Shown: in pieces, positions 32,653-44,162 of the stretch
Position numbering within the stretch: the first letter of the stretch is position 1
Layout of the letters: each line of letters begins with the position of its first letter
From: Calycina herbarum
Taxonomy: Eukaryota > Ascomycota > Leotiomycetes > Helotiales > Pezizellaceae
Assembly (NCBI GenBank): GCA_001414485.1
Contig: LLEY01000106.1
Span: 124,001-188,000 of the forward strand
Direction of reading: 5' to 3'
Length of the DNA stretch: 64,000 nt
Made by a program: the position numbers and the translations under genes
The notes under the pieces: generated by a model
Told to the model about the DNA's origin: nothing
Databases searched by the model: none
What the model saw: the letters and a program-made list of their open reading frames with translations, nothing else

Positions 32653-33520
32653 TCACAGCCCCTTCTCCACCTCCATACCAGACTCATTCCCAGTCTTCTC
32701 AACCTTGTCATCCTCTTCTTTAATTGTTGTTTGGCCAGGAACAACATGCTTATCCCCATTGTTTTCTGTTGCAATGCTGCACTTCAGAGGGCAAGAGTAA
32801 AAGACTTGAATTCCATGACCTGCTCTACAAGAGTACAAGGCCTATATATATATAACTTTGTAGTAGTAATTGCCGCATCTATTTACTGGAAAACTCTTCT
32901 TCGGCATGCCCGACGGGCATACCGATATCTCCTTAAGTGGCTTGATATAACAGATATCACCGTACCTATCAACATTTTCCACCTTTTGCCCGGCTGTAGC
33001 AACCGGCTTGTTGTCCTCATCGTGTTATCTTCGTTATCCACATTCTCCTCATTCTCTTCATTGTTTTAATCTTGCGCGGCAGTATTGTAATCGTTTCCCA
33101 CGTTTTCCGCCTCTTGCCCGGCAATTGTAACCGGCTTGTTATCGTTCTTCTCGTTCTTGTAATCTTGTATGGCAGTCTTGTTATCCTTTCCAATATTTCC
33201 ACCTCTTGCCCGGCAGTAGGAACCGGTGTGTTCCTCTTATTGTCAAACTTATTGTCTTCCTCTTGCTCATCATCGTTTGTTTTCCCACTTATTGTCCCCC
33301 TCTTGCCCGGCAATATGGACCGGCTCGTCATCGTCTTCTTTCCTCCTCTTTCTCAGCCTCTACCAATCTCTCATTGCAGTCTCTGTTGGCTTGATACCAT
33401 GTCTGCACTGGGTTCCAATCCCAATCTGCGAAATCGTGTGGGGCAACACCAGCCTCGGCCAGTCGTTGTCGATATGGTTTGACAGCGGGGACGCGTCTCC
33501 TATGGTGACCCTGTTCACGT
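32653..33520 (-). pseudogene. Acidic gene with repeated AGQ-containing modules, broken by a solo LTR and frameshifts
   Basis: The minus strand from about 33520 reads RRRVPAVKPYRQRLAEAGVA and PVQTWYQANRDCNERLVEAE, then four copies of a module of about 30 residues, each with P-V-x-x-AGQ-x-x-E (DEPVHIAGQEGDN, NTPVPTAGQEVE, DNKPVTIAGQEAEN, and a last TAGQKVE-like copy). The copies lie in different frames. A TGA and TAA interrupt them. A 208-base solo LTR sits after the last AGQ module; removing it with one TSD copy makes the frame run on (QKVEN-NGDKHVVPGQTT) to an acidic C-terminus and the stop at 32653. The gene was therefore open there when the element landed. The family is unrecognised. Confidence 0.65.
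32767..32974. mobile_element. Solo LTR, copy 1 (208 bp), with 5-bp TSD
   Basis: The unit begins TGTTG and ends CAACA, the standard inverted LTR ends, and is flanked by a perfect 5-base duplication TTTTC (32762-32766 and 32975-32979). It contains a TATATATATA stretch at about 32842-32852 that suits an LTR promoter, and a near-palindrome ATGCCCGACGGGCAT at about 32910. A second copy lies at 55653-55862 with a different TSD. No internal retrotransposon sequence remains, so the copy arose by recombination between two LTRs. The size suggests a Ty1/copia or small Ty3 family; the class is not certain. Confidence 0.92.
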
Positions 33521-34196
33521 GAGAAGACCAGTCATCGAAGCTACAACGCTAGCGCCTTTTTACCAACGTTGCTTTCACAATAACTAGAATCCGTGAAAGA
33601 AACTTTTCAATTACTCAAGACCTCTCTCGCCGTAAGTTGCACAGTGACCCTTGAAAAGCCTTGAAGGGTTATTTTCTGGCCGCGCTCTTCTGCGTTCACT
33701 CTATTCGGGAAGAGGAACGACTGGTAACGCGAACGCGTGTTCTGTAAGGATGACTCTCGTGTAATGAGGAAAGACTTCGACAAATCTATATGAGAACCTG
33801 AAGTTATAAGCATTAATCTTCCGTAAGAATGGCTCTTGACTCCCAAGCAAAATTTCAACCTATGTAGTAGGTTATACTCGGGAAGGGAACCATCATATCA
33901 ATCGAGTATATATCATAATCTTCAAACCAAAGTTAAGACAACGAGATCCTGTTATATCGTAACTGTTGGTTTGACTTGGTGGTCAATAGCTTGATGCAAA
34001 AAGAGTATATTATCGTTGTAACTATCGTTGATGCATACCGAGTACAGTCTGTACTCGGTTCTACTTAAATACCTGCCCTCCTCGTTAAGCGAGAAGGGCA
34101 CGTGGAAGTGCTAACCACTTGTGTATACCGACAGTAACTCTATAAAAAGGAATTTAGTATATTATACTAGCTGCGTTTATATAAGAAAACTAACTA
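33521..34196. other. AT-rich gene-free DNA with a palindrome
   Basis: An 11-base perfect inverted repeat with a 1-base centre (ACCGAGTACAG-T-CTGTACTCGGT) occupies 34037-34059. The surrounding sequence (TGTTGGTTTGACTTGG at about 33964, a run of short words ending in TATAAAAAGG at 34143) resembles LTR sequence but no matching end was found. No coding frame is convincing. Confidence 0.45.
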
Positions 34197-34790
34197 ATCT
34201 AGTATATTTCATTTACTAATTAACATATTAGTTAATAAAACACTAGATTTATTAATTTATTAGACTTTATAGATAAATAAATTTATCTACTAATAATTAT
34301 TTAACAAGACCATTTCTACTTTTATTATAAAAGAGTCTTAACTATAATATTCTTAAATCTTATAAGATTTATATATACTACTATATATATTTCTAAAACT
34401 AGACTGAAGTAAATAAGGAATTATTTCCTAAGAGTTAAGTTTAATAGTTAATCTTAAATCTTTACCTAATATACTATAGAGAAGAATAGCTAAAAGGAAA
34501 TATCTTTAAGATTAGTAAGAAGAAGATAATATAAGGATATTAAAGAAAGGAAAGGAGAGTAAAAAGAAGAGTAATAAGAGAGGTCTTAAGATTAAAGAGA
34601 AGGAGAAGGTAGAAAAGGAGATAGAAAAGAGAGTAGAAAAGGAGAGAGTAAATTAGTTAGAAAAGGGTAGGCTATTCTATAGTAAATAGTCTATTAGTAA
34701 ATAAATAAATCTATTTATAAAGTCTAAGAAATTAGTAAATTCTTTAATATATTAACTAATAAGTTAATTAGTGAATAAAACATACTAGAT
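34197..34790. mobile_element. RIP-affected element with 41-base inverted ends
   Basis: The sequence at 34197-34237 and the reverse complement of 34750-34790 match at about 36 of 41 positions. The matching stretches include ATCTAGTAT, ACTAATTAAC and TATTAGTTAATA, and the mismatches are mostly transitions. They bound about 510 bases of very AT-rich DNA with a purine-rich centre (34480-34670, GGAGAAGG and AAAAGGAG words) and no coding frame. A short non-autonomous DNA element is likely, but low sequence complexity could exaggerate the match. No clear TSD was found. Confidence 0.5.
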
Positions 34791-35719
34791 CTCGGTTAAT
34801 TAGATAAGGCTTAGGCCAAACCAGAGGCCGACGATGTGGAATCAGTTGAACCACTCTATTTTTATCAAGAACTCATCTGGAATTTCGTCCAGGGAGAGGC
34901 TTACATGGCCTCCTTTCGTAGATATCTTCACTCCCTCTCTTCGCTAAAATTTCAAAGCTCGTATAGACGTACGACGAATGACACGAAGTAAACCTCGGTG
35001 GTGTATACCCTCTATATGGGAATCTAGTTGTCTATCAGGTTGGAATGAGCAGCTGCCAGGATGTACCTAATCTTTTTGAACATAAACCTCTTTCGTGAGG
35101 TCCTGTTTCTGAAAATATATTCATAGACTTTAAAGATTCAGCGCGCGATACGATTCCTCCACCATCTCTCCCTCTCATCCTAATACTTCACCGTCCTACT
35201 TTGCCACTCATATTGTCACCACCGCAGACCACCTAAGCCTCGCAAGCCAGTGTTCTCGCGACGTCAATTCACACCCGGAGAAGGCTTGCGTGCTTTCGAA
35301 ATCTGTAGGAGGAACAGGGTAACGTAATAGATTAGGTTACCGTGTATAGATAAGCACAGGGTAGGTCAAGTGATCGTTAAATCACGTTTCTATGGAATCG
35401 GTAGATAAGTATAATTAAAAGACTTAAAATTGACTTGATTTCTAACTATAAGAATAGTAGAGAGCTATATATACTTCTAGGATAAGTACTAGAAGCTTCT
35501 ATAGCTTACAAATATAATAGTTACTAGAAGATTCTAAGGATCACGTGTTTACGTAACCGAGAACGTAACCGAATCTTCTAGACAACACTAGAAAGAACTA
35601 GTATAGACTAAGGTTTAAACCTAAAGCCTATTAGTAAGTAAGGTAATTATTACCTAATACTAACAAAATCCAGCAAAGAATTTACCCTTTCCTTATCAAA
35701 GTCTGCGAACATTTTCTCC
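34791..35719. other. AT-rich repeat-like region before the pseudogene at 35720
   Basis: No gene is seen. From about 35310 to 35670 the DNA has GGTAAC/GGTTACC and CTAGAAG words in both orientations and ends with ACTAACA, reminiscent of a decayed LTR, but no start could be matched. A CT-rich stretch at 35155-35215 separates it from the left part. Confidence 0.35.
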
Positions 35720-38038
35720 ATGACTTGGTCGATGCTGGTACATCTAAAGCCCAACGAGAATACATCCGATGGCATTCCCGAGTTGGCCAAGCTGGAAATA
35801 TCTTCTACCAGTTCTTCTCCCACTGAAGGAGAATTTCTACCGACCCTCGCAACCTTCGCAGCTGGAACCCCCTATCACCTTCCAGCAACCCTTGACTTCA
35901 ATCGCATAAGAACCATCATTTCTGCGAAGCGCTCAGCATCAGAAGATCATCTTTGGGCACTGAGAGAAGATCCTGGTTATTTCTCCGAAACAGTCGTGGA
36001 TTGGGGTGAACACAGAAACGACCGTCTTCTTGACTCCAACGGAGACCCACATCCGACTGGCCCTCATACAATGGACCTCTGAGAATGAGTAGTCAGAAGT
36101 ATCATCGCCGATGCATATAGTGGATTCATGAATTGGGATCTTGGGATCTCTTACTACGCCATGTCGACCGTTTAATCGTTTTGCAGAACAAATACAAGGA
36201 TCAGCTTACGAAAAGGAACTCCCACACGAGTATTTGATTGCTGTTCTCAAGTTTAGACAGCTGTAAGTTTTTATGATACGCATCACCGGATATCCAGTCC
36301 ATCTGTTTAGGCTCCAAATCGGATGTGAAAGTCCTATCTTTAGGTTGAGAAATATCCAGTCATCCCCACCTTTAAGAAATTACTTTAACAGAGAACCACA
36401 GTGGCCTGGCACTGTGAACATGTCATTTCAGCCACGTAACCCAAAGGATCCGTTTTTTCATAGACCATGGGGACTTTTGATCTTGATGTGGGATGCGAAG
36501 CAGAGAAATCTGTTTGCTTATCAAATATCATTGATACATTCGAGCAACTCATGCAGGATCCCAAGAAAAAGAAAAAATTATCTCCTTATATGCTGGATAT
36601 ATTATCCGACCTTAGTGTACTCACGAAATCAATAGGTGAAATCGACAACTATCAACCATGGGGTGAAACGTGCGATGAAGAGGAAGTTGTACGTATGCTC
36701 CATTTTAACACGTTGGACCTCTAATTAACATCTATAGAAACACAAAGAGGTTAGGTCGGTTGCCATGGAAGCTCGATACCAGATGGAATTTATGGATCAG
36801 ATGGACGATATTTTGAGACTTCCCGAAGGACTTACACCTTACGCTATGCCGGATAAGGGGAGGTTCTTCTATCTGGTCAATAAAAAAAGAACCAAGCAGA
36901 CCACAGAAGCAATGATCAATGCCGAAGACAATCTCGATCTCTTCTGGAAAAAATTCGACTCCAACTGGAGAGCTAATACTCGGAAGAATATTGATGCCAG
37001 TATGGGAGATCATGAAAGAAATTGGCACGAACGGAACATTGGGTTGAACCAACTAAAAACAAGACAAAAACTGAAGTTTTTGGTAATGAAAACAAGGAGG
37101 CTAAAGACTGGACCACGACCGAAGACGACAAGATCCCAGACCGTAAGAAAAGGTCAAGACAAAAGGTGCCTCCACCGATACTACAGTGAGTTGCGAGTTA
37201 AGCTTGAATTTGCCCACTTTTTTGTAAACCGAGCTTTTTGAGATTTTCCCCCTTTTTAGGCACTCTTTTACCTATTAATTAATAACAACATATGATATAC
37301 TATTTATAAGAACAGGAAAGAAGAGGCTTATATCTCCCCTTGTACTCTATAAACTTTATAGGACAAAAACAGACAATTTTATATCTGTCTTGATTTTTAT
37401 AGGGTCTTGGCATAGCCTGTCGACCTTACAGGGGGTAGTGAAATTTTTTTTCAAGAAAAGGGGTTATTTTAAGAATTATTTATCTTTTAGTTTACTTTTG
37501 TTATACTTACTTTAAATTGATAAATTATATAGAAGAGAGATAATTAGATATAGCACTGCTTTCTAGCTAGGCCTCGTCTCTTTTAGAGTACTTGTATTTT
37601 CTGTCTTCTAAAGAAAAGAGGGAGAAAGCCTTAATAAAAAAAGCTTAACTCGCAACTCACTGTAAACCCCTCCCCGGCCCGGCAGATACTAGTAAGGAAA
37701 CCAAAGGATCCGACCACCAACCGGACGTACAATTTAAACTCAACCGTCGCGGTCTTAAGGTAGTCAATACCCTATTTTTTGTACCAAATCAAAAAGATCC
37801 CCCTCGCGAGATACCTTGGGCAGACTCCCTTCAGGTAATGGCTGGTACTGGCTTCACGATACAGAAACCTTATGGGTCTATCTGGCAATTTAATCCTTCG
37901 AAATTGCACGCGCAGAGAAGTATTCAATTCCATGCACCGCATCCTGGTGTCAAGATTCCTTTTGTACATAATTGTCGTATGGGCCGACGCTTGATGCGGG
38001 CTTATGGGTGGCATGGCGGGATGTTTAAATCAACATAG
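35720..38038 (+). pseudogene. Decayed large fungal protein of unknown function, split by a MITE
   Basis: From ATG 35720 the plus strand carries blocks of an uncharacterised protein family common in ascomycetes: HLWALREDPGYFSETV with EHRNDRLLDSNG, then ELPHEYLIAVLKFRQL-like sequence, LRNIQSSPPLRNYF, LSPYMLDILSDLSVLTKSIG, a MPDKGRFFYLV block, and the C-terminal IPWADSLQVMAGTGF with PYGSIWQFNP, IQFHAPHPGVKIPF and GRRLMRAYGWHG ending at 38038. Two splice-like introns survive (about 36261-36310 and 36687-36736). The blocks lie in different frames and a 479-base MITE interrupts the gene at 37184. Loss of function is clear; the function of the family is not known to me. Confidence 0.75.
37184..37662. 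mobile_element. Pogo/Fot1-like MITE, 479 bp, perfect 22-bp TIR and TA duplication
   Basis: The ends 37184-37205 and 37641-37662 are perfect 22-base inverted repeats beginning CAGTGAGTTGCGAGTTAAG. The element is flanked by TA on both sides (37182-37183 and 37663-37664), the duplication made by Tc1/mariner-type transposases; a CAGT start is typical of pogo/Fot1 elements. The interior is AT-rich, with no coding frame, so it needs a transposase in trans. Perfect ends argue for a fairly recent insertion, into an already decaying or intact host gene. Confidence 0.92.
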
Positions 38039-38753
38039 ATCGTTGATTTATATTGAGGGAGAGTTTGGATAGCGGAGTTGGGTATTAACATGGGGGAGTT
38101 TTGGATTTGTGTTTTGGGATGTGTGTTGTAGGTTTACTTGCGATTTTAGTCGCTATGTAATAACAAGATCTGGAGTTTTGTTTTGAATACATTGTTAGGC
38201 TTGGGTATATATCACTACTCCTATAGATCATTGTCTCTATATAACCCCTTTGAGATATATATCCTAACTTTCAGTCGATCTGCGGCATTTGTAGCGTTGC
38301 GACACAAGCAAGGAAAAATTAAATCCTATCTCGCTACAGTGCGCATCACGATTCATGCACCTTTTTACTCGCTCTGGGTGGTTTTCTCATCGATCACATT
38401 GCGCCTTTCCTCATGGAATGATGAAGGCTTTTGTTTGGGGAAGGGTGGGAGATCTGAAGGGTGGGGCGGTTGCTAAAGAAGGAAAGAGCGATATGTCACC
38501 CCGTCTCTCGGAAGTCAATCCTTAGCCTTAAAATTTGAAGTTTTAGATAGATCTCGTCAAGGAGATAAGTGTTCTGGTTTACTGTTGTTCTTTAGACTGC
38601 CTATTGTAGCGAAGAAAGTTGCTTTAGTCAACACGAGTCTTCCTTCTCCTTAATTAATGGCTAATAAACATCATTGAAAGCTGAAATACTCGCGGGGGAG
38701 ATATGCCCCTTGAGAACTAAGATACCCTTTTTTCAATCATCCTCTTCCTGGGG
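38039..38753. other. Convergent 3' intergenic region
   Basis: This lies between the end of the pseudogene at 38038 and the 3' end of the Clr5-ankyrin gene. One plus-strand open frame (38183-38476) has no domain and is not accepted. No RNA gene was recognised. Confidence 0.4.
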
Positions 38754-41700
38754 TTATTCTTCTGCAAACTCGTCCTCTTCAAATTCGTCCTCTTCAAATT
38801 CATATTCTTTAGATTGTTCTTCTCCCCATCCTTCCTCTTCATATTCCTCCGCATCAGTATCTTGCTCAAGTTCTTCTACCGTCAATTTTCCTCTAAGATG
38901 ATCCCCAATAACAAAATGACCTTCCCGCTCAGCCAAGTAAGCCGCTCTCTTGGATGGACATGCACCGGCATTGAGTAGAAGTTGAACCATATCGAGATGA
39001 CCGTTCTCAGCTGCTCCCTCTAAAGCCATCCTACCTTCTCTTTTCGCACCGGCAGCGTTTGGATCGGCTCCTCTCTTAAGTAAAATCAAGGCAATTTTAA
39101 TGTGTCCCCTTATGGCGGTACACTGGAGAGCTGTTATTCCTTCTAATTGGGCCGGTGATGCATTTATATCAGCTCCATTTTCGAGTAGAAGATTGATAGT
39201 CTCAAGGGAGAGGTCCTTTGAGTTTACAGCTGACTGAAGTGGTGTCCTGCCGCGATTTTTGTGTGCGGGTTGGTTTACGTTCGGATTGTATTCATTCAAA
39301 ATTCGAAAGACTCTGTGGTCAATCGAAGCCGAGTACTGAAAAGAGCTCAATGTTCCTATGGAGTTCAGATAAGACGGCTCATCGTTGACATTCGCCCCAG
39401 ATGCTAAAAGATACTCGATAGTCTGGCTGGAGGCACTTTCTTCACGGGTCCCGTGGTAAGCCCTCAATGCTAGTTGCAAAGCAGTGCCACTTCCAGGCCA
39501 TGCTTCGGCATTTACGTCTGCCCCGCGGGAAATGAGATGTTTGACATGACTTAAATCTTGCCTGGCTGCCGAGAACTGGAGTTCCCGGTGCAAAAATAAA
39601 CTGTCGCCTGTTGTTAAATACATCTGGGTAAGAAACTGTTGGAATTTCATTTGGTCTGAAGATGAGATGCGAGGAGGACAAGAATCCGTTGGCCACCCGA
39701 AGAAATCGCAAGGAAGATGGATGTAGCAAAGGTATGAATCTATGCCCAAGGGAGAAAATTTAGCTTTTGCTAAGAACAACGCAGCAGAGAAATTGTTACT
39801 TGTGATTGCTGTTTCAAGGCATTTCTCTCCAATTCCCATCAAACTTCCGCGATACACGGCCAAAATTACAGACAAGACGTTGCCCTTCGTAGTTCTGGAG
39901 CATGAAAACTGGTCCTCTAGTATGTTAAATAGGCAGGTGGGGTCAGCACCGTTCTCAACAAGAACGGTGGCTTTTTTGATATCATTTTGACTTGCAGCAA
40001 ATTGCAATTCAAGCTTGGCCTGTTCTGGTTCGCGGGGGGGAAATTCAATTCCCCCATGCTCTCTTAAAGACAGCTCGATTTCTGAATGGCCAAGGGTATG
40101 TGCAACCTCCACCGCAGAGGTTCCGCTTTCGCTGAATACCAATGCGTTAACTTCAGCCTTACAGGAAAGTAGATAGTCGACTATGTGTGCGTAGCCTCCT
40201 TCCACAGCAGCAACAAGGGCGTTCGATGGAATGAGTTCGACAAAATTATGCTCGTTCCTATCATCGAATAGTGTACCGAAACTTATCTCACTACTCGCAT
40301 TCACATCTACTCCTGCTTCTATCAATTGTTTGATAATTTCCATATGGCCATTTTGAGCTGCGTCACGTAAAGGGACCCATCTGTACTTCTCCGTTCGTAA
40401 CTCATTTATCACAGAAGGGCGGGTGAGCAAAATGGACAGTATCTTAGCAGATCCCAGGAACGCAGCATGAGGTAGTTCATTTGAACTTCCTGGTCTCTTT
40501 ATTCCTGATTGGCGTTGGTAAAAGTCTGCACCAGCCTCCCGAAGTAAAGAAACCAGTTTTGCGTCTTTACTGAGGAATGCATAAAACAGATTTGACGGAA
40601 CAGTTCCATCGTTGGGACAGGTACCCCAATCAAGAAAAAGTTTCACCATTTCAATGTTTCCATCTATCGTTGCTTGTCTTAGCGGAGTTGTCCGTCCACG
40701 GGATATCCCATACCAGTGATACGCGTCAACCTTTGCTCCGGCTTTTAGAAGAAGTGCTGCCAATTTGGCATCATGGGCAGCACCTAAGTGGGTTGTGAAT
40801 TCAAAAGGTGATGAATAAGGTTGTTCATTGATATCTTGATGGTTACAAACAATTTCGTGGAGCAAGTTACTGACAATGTGAATTGCATTGAGTCTGACGG
40901 CGTCATATAGTCGAGTCCCAGGATGGCCAGAATATATATTTCCATGGATATCAGCGTCGAGTAGTACAACTCCAGCTTCATAATGATGCACATTTATGGC
41001 TGTGTCAACCATGGCTGCGAAAAATGCTCGTATTGTGGGAAGCGGAATTGAAATCATTCTCTTCAATACATCGTGTTTTTGACTGACGACCCAATCCAGG
41101 ATTGATACTTGTTCTCCCAGCCACAGCATTGAGTTTGACGAGAAATACATGAGTAAGTTGAGGAATTCCATCACGGAAGCCACATCTGAAGGTCCGGTAA
41201 GTCTCTGAACGACGAGATCCAGGTCCCCTGTATTTCTTTCCAACATTAAAGTGCGTAATGCAGCTTGGAGTCTTTCAGGAATGTTGCCTAAGTTACTTGG
41301 AATTGAGACTCTTCCAAATATATTGGAATACAGCTCATGCAAGATTTTGTTCGGTAGCGGTTCGATGATTCGTCTTTCAGGGGATGCGATATCAAGCTTC
41401 CATAAAGTGTCTTCATCTACATCGTAGCCGTTGAATTTGAAGAAAGATTCGGAATAACTTTGATGCTCAGTGGTTTGATCTAACAAACCGAGGATAAAGT
41501 TTGTATCTGCTCAGAGAAGCGTTAGGCAATATAATCGAGGGAAGGATTGCTTGCATCTGACATACCTTGAGATTCGACGAAATCTAGGTAGCTGAAGTAA
41601 GGGAGGTTACGTATGGGGACTGTCTTGCAGAAATTTACTGGAAATGGTGATCGAGAGGACGACACATCTACTTCGACGAGGGGGCGTGGATTTTCTATTA

Positions 41701-42468
41701 CGCCACAGAACTTCGGCGACGGTAGGAATTGGATTGGCTCTTGGGGAGCGTCGAGCGTTTGGCCATGAACTTGAGTTGAAAAGGTTATTGATAAATCAAA
41801 CCCCGTAAGCGAGATGTCTGGTGAGGGGGAGAGAAACGTTCTTTCGTTGCCTTGTTCAATGGTTTGAACCGGCACGGAGATGGGTTGAACAGGATAGTCA
41901 TGTGATGCAGGGTAATGCGAAGCCACTTCTTGGAAATGCTGTGGAGTTCGAACAGAGATCCCTTCTGGTGTTGGCGGGCCCGTATCTATAATTTAATTCT
42001 TGTTAGTTAAGCTTTCAATAAGCGACATATAAGGCCTCACCATTGATTACATTGCAGATGGCATTCAACTGGCTTATGCTATACCGAGTAGCCTGTTTCT
42101 TGATTTTCTTCTCTATCTCGACACCATACATTTTAACTTGGGTGTCTTTTCCGAGGTCTTCTCTTCCGCGTTTTCTCTTCAGAACAAACTTCCATTCGTC
42201 ATTGGTAAGATTTTTATGACAGTTCCATTCTTTAAGTTTCCGTTCGTATTGATTCTTACTATTTCACGTTATTCTGATGTAAAATGAGGCTGAGAAAACC
42301 AGATGAAAAAGGAATGGTGATGCACCTTGCAATGAAATTGTGCTCTTTTTGCATGTGTTCCATCAAATTCTTAAGTGTCTGATTAAAATATATTCGACGG
42401 ATCGTATCTTTGTGGGCGTTCCACGCATCCTCAGAAGGGGCGGGGACTGGAGGGCCAGGGCGTGGCAT
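38754..42468 (-). CDS. Clr5-domain ankyrin-repeat protein
   Basis: Four exons (42326-42468, 42041-42258, 41566-41985, 38754-41506) with introns of 67, 55 and 59 bases encode 1177 residues. The start is ATG 42468. Residues about 13-65 form a Clr5 domain (EDAWNAHKDTIRRIYFNQTL, MEHMQKEHNFIARS, QYERKLKEWNCHKN), a fungal motif named after a cellulase regulator. A linker of 200 residues follows. From about residue 440 there are many ankyrin repeats, for example RTTPLRQATIDGNIEMVKLF, GHMEIIKQLIEAGVDVNA, GRTPLQSAVNSKDLSLETIN and GHLDMVQLLLNAGA. The C-terminus is a very acidic tail (EEDEFEEDEFAEE). The combination is common in Pezizomycotina, often in variable gene families; protein-protein recognition or a regulatory role is inferred only. 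Confidence 0.9.
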
Positions 42469-42883
42469 CGTGGAAGTTGATGAGCTTGCTTTTACAAAAT
42501 TCGGAAATCGATGGATCGAGGCAAGGGTTTGGAATTGCGAAAGTGTTGGACTGTGTGTCGAATTTCGAGCAAATAAAGAAAATCCAGAAAAGAGAAAAAG
42601 AAATGTTTAAAGAGTAAACGAGGCTATGAAGGTTGACAGCTGAAAGCCCTCTGCCTGAGGCTTCGCTAGGATGAGGGGTGAGAAGTACACCTGATTGGAT
42701 GTCCTGGGCGTGTTGTGATTGGAAGTTGCCAGAATCTCGCACATGATTGTACCTTTTTGTAGAAACTAATTAGCTAACTGTTAGAGGAAATGATAATTGG
42801 CTCTTACCTATGGTTTCTTCGCTGGGTTTGGCAAAGCCGGTAGAAGGCTTCGTCATGGCCTTTCGGCGACCACTTGGGGGCGG
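42469..42883. promoter_or_regulatory. Promoter region of the Clr5-ankyrin gene
   Basis: It separates two minus-strand units and should hold the promoter of the Clr5-ankyrin gene. No TATA element in good position was noticed. Open frames on both strands overlap and are not supported. Confidence 0.35.
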
Positions 42884-43507
42884 CTACACGCCTGGAGTGT
42901 CTGTATGCTGATTTTTATATACCGGCGGAACCGATTTCAAATCATGAGCTCCCTTCAACGAGTGCAGAGCAGCTTTGATATGCCACTCACTCATTCCTTC
43001 CATGTGTATCCAGTTGAAATCATTACCCAGCGCCTCTTGCATCCAGCCATTATCTCGGGTATACTGATAGAATTCGGCAATAAACACTCGACCGAGCTTT
43101 TCTATTCGATCTTGTTTTTCGTGAAGACGGAGCTCTTTGAATTTGTCGATGGTCATTTCCTTTTGGAGGTGATGTTCCACAAAGAGATTCCTAGCTGCTA
43201 GAAAATTATCCCATCTCCAGTCCTTGTGGCCAAACCATCAAGTTGTTCCAATAGCAACATTCATAGCATGTTGTACATCCCCTTTGGTGGCCTTTTGTTT
43301 TATGCAAATTTTTCCATCCATGATGCTGGGAACACTGCCTACCGATTTCGAAGGCTGGGGTGGACAAATCGTGAAAAGGGGCGTGTAGACGAGGAGTAGA
43401 GTTTTCCGGCAAGAAAGCTGATGGGATTGAATTCTCTTCCTTATTCGGGTGCTGGTATGCACGTAGAGTTGAAATCTCCATCCCCAAAAGTTTCTTAATG
43501 ATTCCAT
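42884..43507 (-). pseudogene. Hypothetical gene with one in-frame TGA
   Basis: A minus-strand frame from ATG 43507 is protein-like from about residue 58 (MDGKICIKQKATKGDVQHAM) to 89, meets TGA at 43238-43240, and continues in the same frame for about 117 residues: WFGHKDWRWDNFLAARNLF, HLQKEMTIDKFKELRLHEKQ, FYQYTRDNGWMQEALGNDFN and so on to the stop at 42884. A CGA-to-TGA transition would explain the break. The first 57 residues are less convincing, since another frame is also protein-like there, so the real start may be at Met58 (43336) or an exon may be missed. The family is not recognised. Confidence 0.5.
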
Positions 43508-44162
43508 TTCTACCTAAGCTCGGTTGGTCACACAAGACACGTGATCCTCATTGTCTGAAAGTAATTTTGTTAGCAGCGGACAGTATAATAATACAACTTG
43601 AATTACTCTCAAAACATTCTTGACTTATGGTTCAAAAAATGGACCTAAGGTGGAGAATATTCAAACCGAGACACGTGATGTAAGGGGGGGAGGCGCCATG
43701 GAAGTAAGCTTCCGTCATCCCCTCCCAAAATCCCAAACAATTCCCCCGACTTACATATATGATCAACTCAAGAATCGCACCCCTTATATCCCTCGCACTC
43801 AGCCCGATGCAACTACGTATCACTATATTGAAGTCGGGCAACTCTGAAGGCACCAGCAATCGAAAATGATCCAGCAATCGAAAATGATCCTCTGCAGCGC
43901 GGGTCGGGGAAACATTGTCCCCTTCTTCACGAGTCGTACAGCAAATTATTACCCGCATTTCTCACTGGCTGTTATGTTCGATGTCACACGAAATATATGC
44001 GAAGATCCTAGCGATGGAGGGCAACCTTTCTCGCCAACGTTCAATTGGTTGGTGAGAAGTCATGGAATTATCGAATGATATGTATAAAAGCGACTGACTG
44101 CGTGTCTGAAGAACCAGGTTTTTCTTCAATTGAATTTTCGTCGTTGAATTCATTTGCTAGAG
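43508..44162. promoter_or_regulatory. Promoter region of the BBE oxidase
   Basis: A TATAAAAG box at 44083-44090 is 73 bases before the ATG of the oxidase and is the likely core promoter. At 43860-43888 the words CCAGCAATCGAAAATGAT are directly repeated. No gene of its own is supported. Confidence 0.5.

Noticed and set aside
33072..33522. Plus-strand open frames rich in Leu, Ser and Cys
   Set aside because: They are opposite-strand reading of the acidic repeat gene, whose minus strand gives the periodic AGQ modules.
33900..34200. Possible LTR around the palindrome at 34037
   Set aside because: A TGTTGG start is present but no matching CCAACA end or TSD could be found.
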